Below, piece by piece: positions 25,680-37,100 of a stretch of DNA of 64,000 nucleotides (within the stretch, counting starts at the first letter, position 1; every line of letters starts with the position of its first letter). Source of the DNA: Gorsachius magnificus. Taxonomy: Eukaryota; Chordata; Aves; Pelecaniformes; Ardeidae. The position numbers were made by a program, and so were the translations under genes. A model generated the notes under the pieces. The model searched no databases and was not told the origin of the DNA. It was given only the letters and a program-made list of their open reading frames with translations. The DNA is taken from NCBI GenBank assembly GCA_034008185.1, contig CM067081.1, positions 107,207,265 to 107,271,264 of the forward strand, read 5' to 3'.

Positions 25680-27818
25680 AGTCCAACCATTAACCTAACC
25701 CTGCTATTCCATTACTAAACCATGTCCCTAAGCCCCTCATCTATCCTTCTTTTAAATACCTCCAGGGATGGGGACTCGACCACCTCCCTGGGCAGCCCTT
25801 TCCAGAGCCTGACAACCCTTTCCGTGAAGAAGTTTTTCCTAATGGCTAGCCTAAACCTGCCCTGGCGCAATTTCAAACCATTCCCCCTCGTCCTATCATC
25901 TGTTACCAGGGAGAAGAGGCCAACCCCCACCTCACTACAGCCTCCTTTCAGGCAGTTCTAGAGGGCGATCAGGTCTCCCCTCAGCCTCCTCTTCTCCAGA
26001 CTAAACAACCCCAGTTCCCTCAGCTGCTCCTCATAAGACTTGTGCTCCAGACCCCTCACCAGCTTTGTGGCTCTCCTCTGGACCTGTTCCAGCAAGGCAA
26101 CATCTTTCTTGTAGCGAGGGGCCCAAAACTGAACACAGTATTCGAGGTGCGGCCTCACCAGCACCGAGTACAGGGGCATGATCACTTCCCTACCCTGCTG
26201 GCCACACTATTCCTGATACAAGCCAGGATGCCATTGGCCTTCTTGGCCACCTGGGCACACTGCTGGCTCATAGTCAGATGGCTGTCAACCAGTACCCCCA
26301 GGTCTCTTTCCACCAGGCAGCTTTCCAGCCACTCTTCCCCAAGCCTGTAGCGTTGCATGGGGTTGTTGTGACCCAAGTGCAGGACCCGGCACTTGGCCTT
26401 GTTGAACCTCATACAGCTGGCCTCGGCCCATCGATCCAGCCTGTCCAGGTCCCTCTGCAGAGCCCTCCTCCCCTCCAGCAGATCAACACTCCCACCCAGT
26501 TTGGTGTCATCTGCAAACTTACTGAGGGTGAACTCAATCACCTCATCCAGATCATTGGTAAAGATATTAAACAGAGCTGGCCCCAACACTGAGCCCTGTG
26601 GGGGACACCACTTGTTACTGGCCACCAACTGGATTTAACTGCATTCACCACAACTGTCTGGGCTCAGTCATCCAGTGAGTTTTTTACCCGGCGAAGAGTA
26701 CGCCTCTCTAAGCCATGGGCTCTAGTAGAATGCTGTGGGAGACAGTGTCAAAGGCCTTGTTGAAGTCCAGGTATACAACATCCACAGCCTTTCCCTCATC
26801 CACTAGGCAGGTCACGTGGTCTTAGAAGGAGATCAGGTTGGTCAAGCAGGATCTGCCTTTAATGAACCCACGCTGGCTGGGCCTGATCCCCTGATTGTCC
26901 CACATAGGCCTGGTGAATGCATTCAGGATGAACCACTCCATAACCCTCCCCCATACTGAGGTCAGGCTGACAGGTCTGTACTTCCCCATATCCTCCTTCT
27001 GTAGATGGGTGTCACATTTGCTAACCTCCAGTCATCTGGGACCTACCCTGTTAACCAGGACTGCTGATAAATGATGGCGTGTAGCTTGGCAAGCTTCTCT
27101 GCCAGCTCCTTCCATACTCTTGGGTGGAACCCATCCGCCCCCATAGACTTGTGGATGTCCAGGTGGCACAGCAGGTCACTAACTGATTCCTCCTGGATTA
27201 TGCGGGGTTTATTCTGCTCTCCATCTCAGTCTTCCAGCCCGGGGGGCTGAGCACCCTGGGGATAACTTGTTGGGCTATTAAAAACTGAGGCAAAAAAGGC
27301 ACTAAGTATCTCAGCCTTTTCCTCATCATCGGTGGCAATGTTCCCCCCCACATCCAGTAATGGATGGAGATTCTCATTAGCTCTCTTTTTGTTGTTAATG
27401 TATTTGTAAAAAAAAAAAATTATCTCTTACAACAGTGGCCAGGTTGAGTTCTAGCTGGGCTTTTGCTTTTCTAGTTTTCTTTCTGTATGACCTAATGATA
27501 TCCCAGCACTCATCTTGGGTTGCCTGCCCCTTCTTCCAAATGAGGGAAACTCTCTTTTTCTTCCTGAGTCCCAGAAAAAGCTCCCTGCTGAGCCAGGCCA
27601 GGTGTCTTCCCCACTGATTTGTCTTACAGTATATGGGGACAGCCTGCTCCTGTGCCTTTAAGACTTCCTTCTTGAAGAATTCCCAGCCTTCCTGGACCCC
27701 TTTGTTCTTCAGGACTGTCTCCCAAGAGACTCTCTTAACCAGTGTTCTGAACAGGCCATAGTCTGCCCTCTGGAAGTCCATGGTGGTGGTTTTGCTGACC
27801 ACCTTCCTTGCCACACTT
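25680..27818 (-). mobile_element. CR1 LINE, 5'-truncated, about 2.1 kb
   Basis: The longest LINE copy in the window, on the minus strand. Reading from its 5' side at the right edge it covers the linker before the reverse transcriptase, most of the RT and the C-terminal region, then the start of the 3' UTR (GGGACATGGTTTAG type, complement near 25720). The usual ATTCTRTG tail is not visible; homology fades near the segment complementary to TGGTTGGACTGG at 25680-25690. The endonuclease domain and ORF1 are missing. It shares subfamily-diagnostic C-terminal residues with the plus-strand copy at 43.0 kb. Confidence 0.93.
25715..27814 (-). pseudogene. CR1 ORF2 reverse transcriptase, broken
   Basis: The reading frame survives in pieces. 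The first (27814 to 27395) is the linker between endonuclease and RT, including KAQEQAVPIYCK and KKGQATQDECWDIIRSYRKK. RT motif A is visible near 26742-26774 as YLDFNKAFD. The next frame (26628 to 26182) holds [18 protein letters not shown] and the metal-binding FADD at residues 38-41 (26506-26517). A 1-bp deletion near 26194, seen by comparison with the copy at 43.1 kb (GCAGGAGTAGGG there, GCAGG-GTAGGG here on the minus strand), breaks the frame. A TAG at 25958-25960 replaces a tyrosine codon further on. The last piece ends near 25715. A 12-base A-run near 27407 marks another disruption. All catalytic parts are therefore non-functional together. Confidence 0.88.
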
Positions 27819-29862
27819 GGCTATCTGAAACAACACTTTAAATGCCAAGCTCATGTTTTATACTAATAATTTTATTCCTCTCTTTTGGACTCGAGAATAT
27901 CCAAGTTGACAATACTTTATGCTTTGTAAATGCTTAGAATATATTGGGGAAACAGAGAGGTATTATTACAAGTATTCTAAGTACCAATTTACAATGGACA
28001 AGAGGATTTGCAATCAACTACAGACTTTGCTTTCCACACATCCCTGGAAATTGCCTTGGAAACTGTAATGCAAACAGACTTTCTTCCAATTAACTATGAG
28101 CAGTTGTCATTTGCTGACCTCAAAAAGAAATCATATTAACATAAGTAAATAAGTCCCTTCTTCTCAGCACATACTTTGCAGTTTTGGGGGGTTTCCTTCT
28201 GATTAATTAATTTTGTTAGCATTTATGCAATAAAGACTTGGAAGGGCATATGAATAAACTCTTTCCTCAATAATTACATATTTCTGATTTTACTTTCTTC
28301 AGCCACACCCCTTACACTGCAGCATGTTCATTGAGATTTTGCTTTTTTTTTTTCCCCCTAACAAAAAACTCTGAAATGACACAACACCTTCAGACAGTCT
28401 GTGGCACTTTTGACACTAAACTAACAGACAGCCATTTCCTAAGTAGAATATAGTAAGTGTAAATATACACAGGAGTTTACTTTCATGAAGGAATGCCCTC
28501 TCTCACTTGCTTGCTCTCCAAAGCTGGATCCACACTGTTTCATTACTTTTCTGGAGATTCTTCAGACTTCCACATCTTTGATCATTTTGGTGCATGTCCA
28601 AGCTCTTAACTGGACTGAACTTAAATTCTTCTTCAGCCTTAATGGATAAAGGCTAAATAACCAATTTGAAGGTAAGCACAGATGGCATAGAGGAGAGTAC
28701 ATGCTTATACAGATGGATTCTCACCTTCATCCCTATTCCCCAAACCACATTTTTATACTTTTATCTGCCACATGCAAGTGCAATGATAATCTTTGTCAAC
28801 ACAGTCACTGCAGGTGTCCTATGTGAAATATTCATACTATAAGGCACACTGGAAACAGTTCTCTATAGGACTGGAATTTTGGAAACTGGAAAATTCTGCA
28901 CAATTTCTAAATGAAGACCGCTTCCACTGACGAGTCTAAAGAACAAATGAGTTTGACCTACATGGGCTAAATTCTTTCAAGTCATCCATATGGGGGCCGA
29001 CAATCCATTTTCCTAGAAATACCATTCCTTACTTCTCCAATTTGTCCCCTGGTATATATATGAAAAAAAGGAGGATAACCAAGCAAAGAGGGAAATTTTG
29101 TAGTGCACAGTGCTGGTCTGTAACCATACATTAACTCTTGCTTACATCATACCATTCATCGTGAAGAAATCCTAAGCAGGTTTCACCTCACTGAGTTTCA
29201 AATTTTTAACTGTACAGACATATCCATTTAAGCTAGTCACCTAAGTTCACTTTACAAAAAAGAAAAATGTAACCTCTGGGCACAATTTAACTAACTCTAA
29301 ATAAATGGCTAAAACAGGTCAGATGGATCATGCTTTGTTTTTCTTCACTGACTATAAAAATAGCCTATGAAAACTTGCATGATATAATCTTTTCACTCAT
29401 GACATAAAACACTGGGGAGCAGGGGGAATAAAACTTCTGACCATTCTTAACAAAAGTGATGGACATGTGTGGGATAGTGGTCCACTTTTACACAATCATA
29501 AGGGAAGCAATAATACTGCATCAGAGCTACCTGAAAATACAAAAATGTTACTATGATCAAATGGTTTGGACTTTGCTATCTTGTTATTTGTAAAGAATAA
29601 CATTCATGTTTGTTTTTAGATATAGTTACTAGAAATTATGGAAAGGAAGAACACATTGTAGGTTTTCTTCCAACTAACTATCCAACTCATATACACCAGA
29701 ACACAGCAAAGTGTGCTGTAGAAAAAGAAGTCTTTACTTCAGTAGAGTTTCTAAGTTTACACAGAAATTTTTATATCCCACATATAAACTATAAATCTCA
29801 GCCTCTCCATTCCTTAAAAACTATAGAACTTATGTCCATTTCTACCAGAAATGCAGCAATGG

Positions 29863-29883
29863 AAAAACAAACAAACAAACAAG
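29863..29883 (+). repeat. (AAAC)n microsatellite
   Basis: Four to five AAAC units in a row. Confidence 0.9.
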
Positions 29884-31362
29884 CAACTGTTAAATTACTG
29901 AGAAGTAATAAGATCTGTTAAACTCTAATTGTTGAGCATGACCTTCAAATCTATACCAGTTTCAACACTAACAGCTTTTAAATACTGATGCTTTGAAACA
30001 CTAAATATGCTAAACTAATGATAAACAATATTATAAACAACAAACTGAACCTTATGAATAGTGAATAATATGCTAAACAGAGGTAAAATGTATTAAGGAA
30101 AGATGCAGTGCAAATATGAGAAAGTTAAGACAAAGGGCTTTCTAATCCCTCTCCCATTTTTTTATACCTTAGTTTTAACCAGGAAAGATAGTCAAGTATC
30201 TCTTTTCAGATACTTTCAATGAAGATATAGAGATCTAAACCTAGTCTTTGGGAAGTCATTAAAGAGACATATCTGAAAATTTCTTGCTGGCTTACAGTAT
30301 GTTATCATGCTCCAAGTGAATGTGTCTACTATGAAATGATTTATAGAATAGATGAAATAGAATTTTATAGTAAAGGAATCAAGATAGAGTAAAACAAAAA
30401 TTGTCAATTAATCCATTTCCCTACTACTGCTAGAATTGTTTTCCATGGTGAACAGCACAGTCCGACTTACCTATGTGTACTGAATTACTAAAGACTATTT
30501 GTGGACTAAGTAGCTGTGGCTACTCACTGTAGCTAGCAGTGCAAGAGTATCAGAGCATATATATTTTATTAAATAATTTGCAGCTGCTTAGAACAAAAAA
30601 TTCATTAGCCAACCTTTCTCCTTTTTTTTGTTTTATATAATTTCCTATATAATTAGCTTGTAAAATTTTAGCAAATCAACTTTCCTCTTTGTACACATTT
30701 ACTTTATTGGAGACACAGAGAATTATTGAAAGTACTTCCCCATAGATCTAGCTACATATATGTAATGTATGCCTTTCTCCCATTCTTCATGTATATGTTA
30801 CTTTACTCAGGACATATCTGACTCACTACTGTTTCTTTGCCTATACTCCACAGTCCTTACAAGGATGTATAAATTAGTATACATCAAAAAGTGTCTATAT
30901 CTGGTGAAGGCAAACCCAGCAGTTCTTGACTTTATCAATAAAGATAGACTTAAACAAAGGCTTAGGGAATTTTCTGAATAAGATTATACAGTAAGATTTA
31001 ACCAGCTCAAATAAATCAAGCTAAACACTAAGAAAATAACAAGGGAGCAATGAGCATTACTATTTTACAATTGAATTTTCTGTAAGGCTATTAGGTTCAG
31101 ATACTATAAACAGTTATTCGAGGACTTAATTCTGATAAGTATTGTTTATGCATATCTTTCCATTGACTTGAATAAGCCTACTCATGTGAACTAAACTTAA
31201 TATAGGGGTTCTATTTTACCTTCAATATACTTGATTTCATGCTCTAATAACATTGCTGATTTATTTCTACCATTAAGTAATCCTCTTGACTTTCTGTAAT
31301 AATTAAATTGTAAGTTGTTTTCCAGAAGAGATGAAAGTGAAGCTATATTGCAGAAAGGAGTA

Positions 31363-31380
31363 GGAAAAAAAAAAAAAAAA
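31363..31380 (+). repeat. A homopolymer, about 18 bases
   Basis: An uninterrupted A-run. No retroposed gene is visible upstream. Confidence 0.9.
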
Positions 31381-33459
31381 GTCATTATACTTGTATATCA
31401 AGACTCTATTAATTATCCTACAGACACTTTGTTTTAAAATGAAGAATTAAGACATTCAACAGCTGTACTTGCAGAGATAAATTTATCAGACCAAGTTTTT
31501 CTGCTAGTTTTATTTAAGAGAGATTAATAACTCTGTTTCATTTCATTCCCAGTCACATGTTTATCATCTGATGATGCTTCTTTGTGATGTTCTACCGAGG
31601 TATTAAAAAAAGATTTTTCTTAGCAGTCTTACAGGCTGCTGACTATGTATACACATTTTCATACTTATATACCCTAATCATTTAGTAATAGTAATTAATT
31701 TCATGACACACTGCAGATTTGAACTTCAGATTTGAGAATGGAAAGTAATTACATAACCGTTCAACAACACTTTGTTCAAACACAGTGCAACTTTGAATTC
31801 TGATGCTAGCTTTAAAGAAGAGCATACATCGAAATATGTTCCCTGCAAGTGATTTACCAGAAATGAAATCTCCTCATTCCTTTCCTCTCCTCCAGTTTCT
31901 GAATTGTGTATATTTATAGTTTCACACCTTCTGTTCTTTTAATCTGGGAAAATTTTTTGATGCTTCCAGGATGCACTGTGATTCATGTGAGATTTTCAAG
32001 CGTGCAACCAAGCTAGTTATGTTCTTGAACTGATTTCTCTCATACTTACCTGAAGTTAAATCCCTGACCAGAAAAGAGCCCATCTTGTCTCAAACAGTCT
32101 TCCACTTGGGTGTACAAACACTATTCTTTTTATTTTCTAATAATGGTGTGATCTAAAACATCTTAACCAAAGCTCTTTTCATTAAGAAAAAGATATCCTA
32201 TGATTATATATAAAAAAAAAAAAATATGAAGGGAAATATAGGAAGACCTTGAAAAGGACATTATATTTAAACTTCAGTTACACTTGAAGCCTCAAATCAA
32301 GGATCAATATACAAAGACAAGAGAAAGGACATGAAGAAAAATTATGCTTCACTGTACATATTTATATATTCCTGGTATTTCTCACCCTTAACCTGATATG
32401 AAATTCTATCCAATATATACACTTCCTTTTCTTTCTTTCCCAGTATAAAAAAGATACAGTAGTAAACCAACAGTAAAAAGTGAAATGAAACCAGAGAGCC
32501 TCACCAGATTTCAGAAGTTACCTTGTTCTTCTGTTTTTCATAAAAAAATCTAACAATAACTTTCAAAGTCCTTTGGAGTGCTGACTTTAAGGAAGAGGTA
32601 GTAGCTGCACCCCTGTTAGGCTTACTAGGAGAGGAGAATGAGACAACAGAATTTTTTTCTTTTCCACCTTTCCTTCTCGTCGTCTTTCCTTTCCATTTGT
32701 TCTCCTTTCCTTTTGAAAACAGAAGTAAATTCTTCTCATGGAGCTGGAGTCAGACATATGATGGAATAAGCCATATGATTCAAATATAATATTCAGTGGG
32801 GGAGAATGAGCATTTTGTCCCATTATGTTGGTAATGAGCCCACTTTTTTCCTGTTAATTATGTGGAAGCATGCAAGCATGCTAGTGTCAAAAACCCAATG
32901 GTGTCCAGTGGCCAAAGGAAACAAAACACTCCCATACACACCACTGTACATAACAGTGTTTTATACAGCAAGCATTAATTTTTGTCTAGCATGTCGCCTC
33001 GTATCCCTGCCCAAAATTGTGAAGGATCTTAGTAAATTTCTCAGTCTGTCAGCATGTCTTGCTCCTCATGCTGTATCACTGAATGTTAAGCTGCAGTCAA
33101 GGGCAAATTCTGCCTGACTGCAGAGTTTTGTTGTTTTTTAATTTATACTCACTTCTCCCTCTCTCTTTTTAATCTCTCTCTTTGGAATAAGAGATGCAGT
33201 ACTACTTGCTGAGAAGGCTTTAAATTTTGTATTGCCCTGACACAAAGCTTTTCTCTGAAAGTTAAAAGAATTTCATCAAAGTTGACAGTATCAGAAGCAA
33301 TTCATCTTTTAAACAAAAAAGAAAAAATAAAGTTTCTCATCCAGCTCAGTGTAGCAAGCGTTCAGCTGAGCTCCAGAAGGCCAGTAAGATGTGAGGAGCT
33401 ATCAGTAACTGAGTACAAAGGAAAGAAATAATCCAAATTGTGCTCATCTCAAAATCCAT

Positions 33460-34128
33460 GGAGCACAATGTCCCCTGCCATCAATACTGCACATAGTTCT
33501 GGTCATTCCATCCCAAAACAGGCCAAGTACAAAATGAAAAAAAAAAAAAAAAACACAAACAAAAACGGGTGGGGAAGGGCAACAGAATGACAGATACAGA
33601 ACAGCTGCTGTATTTAGAAATGATTCACCAAATTACAATTCTTCAGCTTTGGAGGGGAAAAAAAAAAGCAACTGTGGAAGGATTGAACAGATGCCTAGAA
33701 CATCACGGCCAATATAGAGAAAGTTAACCAGTGAACAATTATTCCTTATTTTTCATAGCACAGAAGAAGAAACTCATGATGGTACCACAGCCAGCAGTTC
33801 AAAATCATCAAAAGGAATTACATTCTCCACACAAAATGTGATTAAATAGTGAAACTCACAAGAGACCAAAAGTATAAATGAATTCATAAGAGCATGAGAT
33901 AAGTTCATGGAAGAGTTATCAATTCACAGCCACTAAATACAGTGGTTTGATGCAGCCTCTGGCTAATAAAGTCATTAATCTGCTCATTGCTGGAAACTGA
34001 AGGGGGAAGGGCTTCTTTAGCTTACTCTGGTGTTACATGCATTACCTAGCATCTGCAACCGGGTATTGTTGGGGACAAGTCATTGGGCTAGATGAACAGT
34101 CATCTTCATCACTATGGCAATTCCAAGC
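33460..34128 (+). mobile_element. Ancient L3/CR1-type LINE 3' fragment
   Basis: Highly decayed but with collinear landmarks of the amniote L3-like CR1 family best known to me from turtles and crocodilians: AGTTCTGGTCATTCCATCCC near 33496, GGGCAACAGAATGA near 33576, AGACCAAAAGTATAAATGAA near 33863, GATAAGTTCATGGAAGAG near 33898, and the 3' signature GGGCTAGATGAACAGTC followed by CTATGGCAATTCCAAGCTT near 34086-34129. No reading frame survives. An A-run of 17-18 bases at 33537-33554 has expanded inside it. Such elements stopped moving long before modern birds diversified, so the locus should be shared among birds. The 5' limit is uncertain. Confidence 0.75.
33537..33554 (+). repeat. A homopolymer inside the ancient LINE
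   Basis: A run of about 17 A residues followed by a CACAAACAAAAAC segment; likely slippage after insertion. Confidence 0.85.
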
Positions 34129-37100
34129 TTAAAAGAAAAACTATATTCAGAGCAAATACTTAATTTTCAAAACCACTGTGGAATAATTTCACAAAAAAAT
34201 AATTTGTAAAAATAAGCAGTTATTAATTGTCATCTAAAGTACAGTATTTAGATGATCAATACTCACCAGGGCAAAATGTTTTCAATATTTTGAATGCAGA
34301 ATAGAGGGCAATATATATTCTGATCCACTATAAAAGACATGAAAGGACTCTAACTAAACTACACTAATAAAACCACTGAATTATTTTAACCTTTTGGGAA
34401 AGTACTTACTAATGTATTGGTTTACAAATCAGATTACAAAACTGAAAATCATTTGACACCAAATGATAATTCTACAATGTCTCACACTAATCATTAGCTC
34501 CAAAACTTAAAAAAAACACCCTATTCAAACCAAGAGAGATTATCACGTCCCAGATTTTGGAATAAAGAGTTGCTGAGTTTGCCTGTTAACAAAGTGAGAT
34601 TTTGTTTTCTCTACTAGACAATGAGAATTAAATTACTTAAAAAAAAGAATTGTAAAGCAAATAAATATGCTGCAAGTTAATTAGATTAGAGACACTGGTA
34701 ATTACAGAGTTCACTTACACAGTTTCGCTTGCATTTCTGCAATATCCACCACCTGTGTTTTTCCTGAATACAAAATATTGAAAACCAACTGCAGAATTTG
34801 AATATCATTATTTACTTAATATCTTTAAGTTATTTTTGTAAATTTTGCCTATCTTTAATGTTAATTTTGTTCCTTGGTGCAATAAATTGATTGTTTTAAT
34901 GAGTAAAATGTAATGAGAACTGTGGTTGAAGCTGAGTAGCAGTTTTTGCTCAAAGCATCCTTATTTTGCCTAACAGCAACAGATGAAGTTATACATCAGG
35001 CATCTTATTCATCTTACTAAATGAATGGACAGTGGCAGATTCATCTGATATTCATCGTCACAACATAATATAATCTTTCCATCATCAGGGAGGATCCTTG
35101 AATTACACCATTATGAAGGGAAAAGAGCTTGCACAACACACCTTTGGTAGAGCATAGAGGGTTAATTGAGAAGCTAAAAGACAGATGACCCCACCTGCTG
35201 AGATTCATGGATGTAAGAGAAGGGACTGAGCCTAAGGACTCAATTCGCAGTGCAAAGATTTCCACTTTATGATGAAAAGCAATGTCTCAAGTTGAGAATA
35301 TGGCTACTTCCCTGGGAGGAAGTGAGGGCTTAGCATTGCATGATTTAAAGGACATGGGAAAAAAAATAATTTTCTTGATACTGAAAGCCTTAGTGGAATT
35401 GCTTGTTACTTTGTGGTTGCTGAAATAGAGGACTTTCACAGCAACAGGGGGCTGAGACAGACTTTCAAGAAGTCCAAATGTGGGGGGGAGGGAAATCATT
35501 AACCAATTGTAGGTGGATTCCTTAAACCATATCACCCTCAGAAATATGTTTTTCAGTGAGCTTTCCAGCTACAGGGAGCACATTTGTTTCCTTTTAGTTC
35601 CAAATAGAGCTAACAAAAAAAATACCATGCATCTCACTCTACCTACTAAAACCTGTTGATTCACCAAAGAGAAGATCTTCCTCTAAGACAGTCCGTTTTC
35701 AGTCAAATTCAGTGAAACCAAAGAAAATTTCAGTCACTCCCATTTACTTTTTCCTAGCAATCCAGCTGTGAGCTGCTGAAGCCCCCAAGTTGCTCTGAGC
35801 AACTAATCATTTTTTCTGCCATGCTGGCCAGTACCTGTGAGCCTAATAAAGGGCTTATTACTTCTGGATGTCTTGAAGTTCTTCGGTGGCCAAAGACACT
35901 GAAACTTCCAGAGTGCATGTCTCCAGCCTATCCCAGAGGCCTGCCTGAAGCAAAGGTTTTTGGCTCATTGTTGATAGCTCAAAAAAATCATGGAGTTAAG
36001 ATGGGAAGAAGGTCATTCAAATTGGTAGAAAAATACAACAAACTTATCACAGTCTTCCTGGAAAATGAAATGCTTTTTTTTTTTTTAATTCACCTCTAGT
36101 CCTTGTGATGCATTATCACATGCATACATACAAGCAAGTGTTCACACCAGTCAATCAGCATCTGGCTTTAAAATATCAATATCCTCAAGCTATACAGGAA
36201 AAAAAATTGAATAATAATAATTACCAGTATTTTCAGAAATTATTTCCTTGTCTGTATCTTGTGCATACACTGTTGTTACTTTCTTTTCCAGTTCTTTGCT
36301 TTCTTTCCTTCATAAATCATTTTCATAGTGAAATCATTTCCTGGTCAAATTTCATTACAGCATGTCATGTCAAATCAGGGACATGGATGTTAACCACAAG
36401 ATACAGTAGTTCTGGGTTACATATCATCTCCTTTTAAAACTTACATACAAGACACTAAGCAAAACCCTGGGAACAGTGAAATATTTGGCAAAATAAGAGC
36501 TGCTGCTTTTAGAGGAGCCAGAATTTCACCCTCTTTGGCTAAAGGTATACTTATTCAAATCACAAAATAGACTATGACAAACATAACTTGTTCTGTAAAT
36601 GGAAAGAGTCTAAAGAGTAGTCAGCAAATTTTAATGTCAATAAATAGTACATCACATCTTGTTGTCCTGAACTGTTTCTCAGTTCCTTCCAAGAATTTCC
36701 AAATGCATCAACTAAGCTAATAAACAAAATACAGCTCCAAATTCATGTAAAGGAAGATGATTTGAATTTGCCCTAACATATATATTACTCACCATCCACT
36801 ACATCACAACATAGTACTCTATTAAAGTCAATTTTCCCTGTTTATGAATAAAAATCTGAATAAAGCCTGAGCACCATGGAAGTAAGAAAGGAAGCATATA
36901 ATACTGTTATACTATCCCCTAATCTTGAAAGTTTTTTGAACATGTCATCTTTTTTTAACCTTATACTGAAAATTACTTTATTTGTCATATAGTCTAACCC
37001 ATCTTGCCCACAGCAAAAAATAACATACTTGTAAAGCCTTTTTTCAGGAAGAGCAAGATATCAGCTGGAAGGCTTAACCTTTTTTTTAGCTAATTTAAGA

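Larger units (their letters stand above)
27819..33459. other. AT-rich unannotated stretch
   Basis: No gene recognised. Only homopolymer and short simple repeats stand out: a T-then-C junction near 28343-28358, an AAAC run near 29863 and an A-run near 31363. CR1/L3-like similarity may begin slightly before the right edge. Confidence 0.55.

Noticed and set aside
25715..27814. Functional reverse transcriptase gene
   Set aside because: Frame broken by a 1-bp deletion and a TAG, endonuclease and ORF1 missing; it is a dead CR1 copy.
31300..31380. Processed pseudogene ending in an 18-base A-run
   Set aside because: No coding-like or RNA-like sequence upstream and no flanking duplication; treated as a simple homopolymer.
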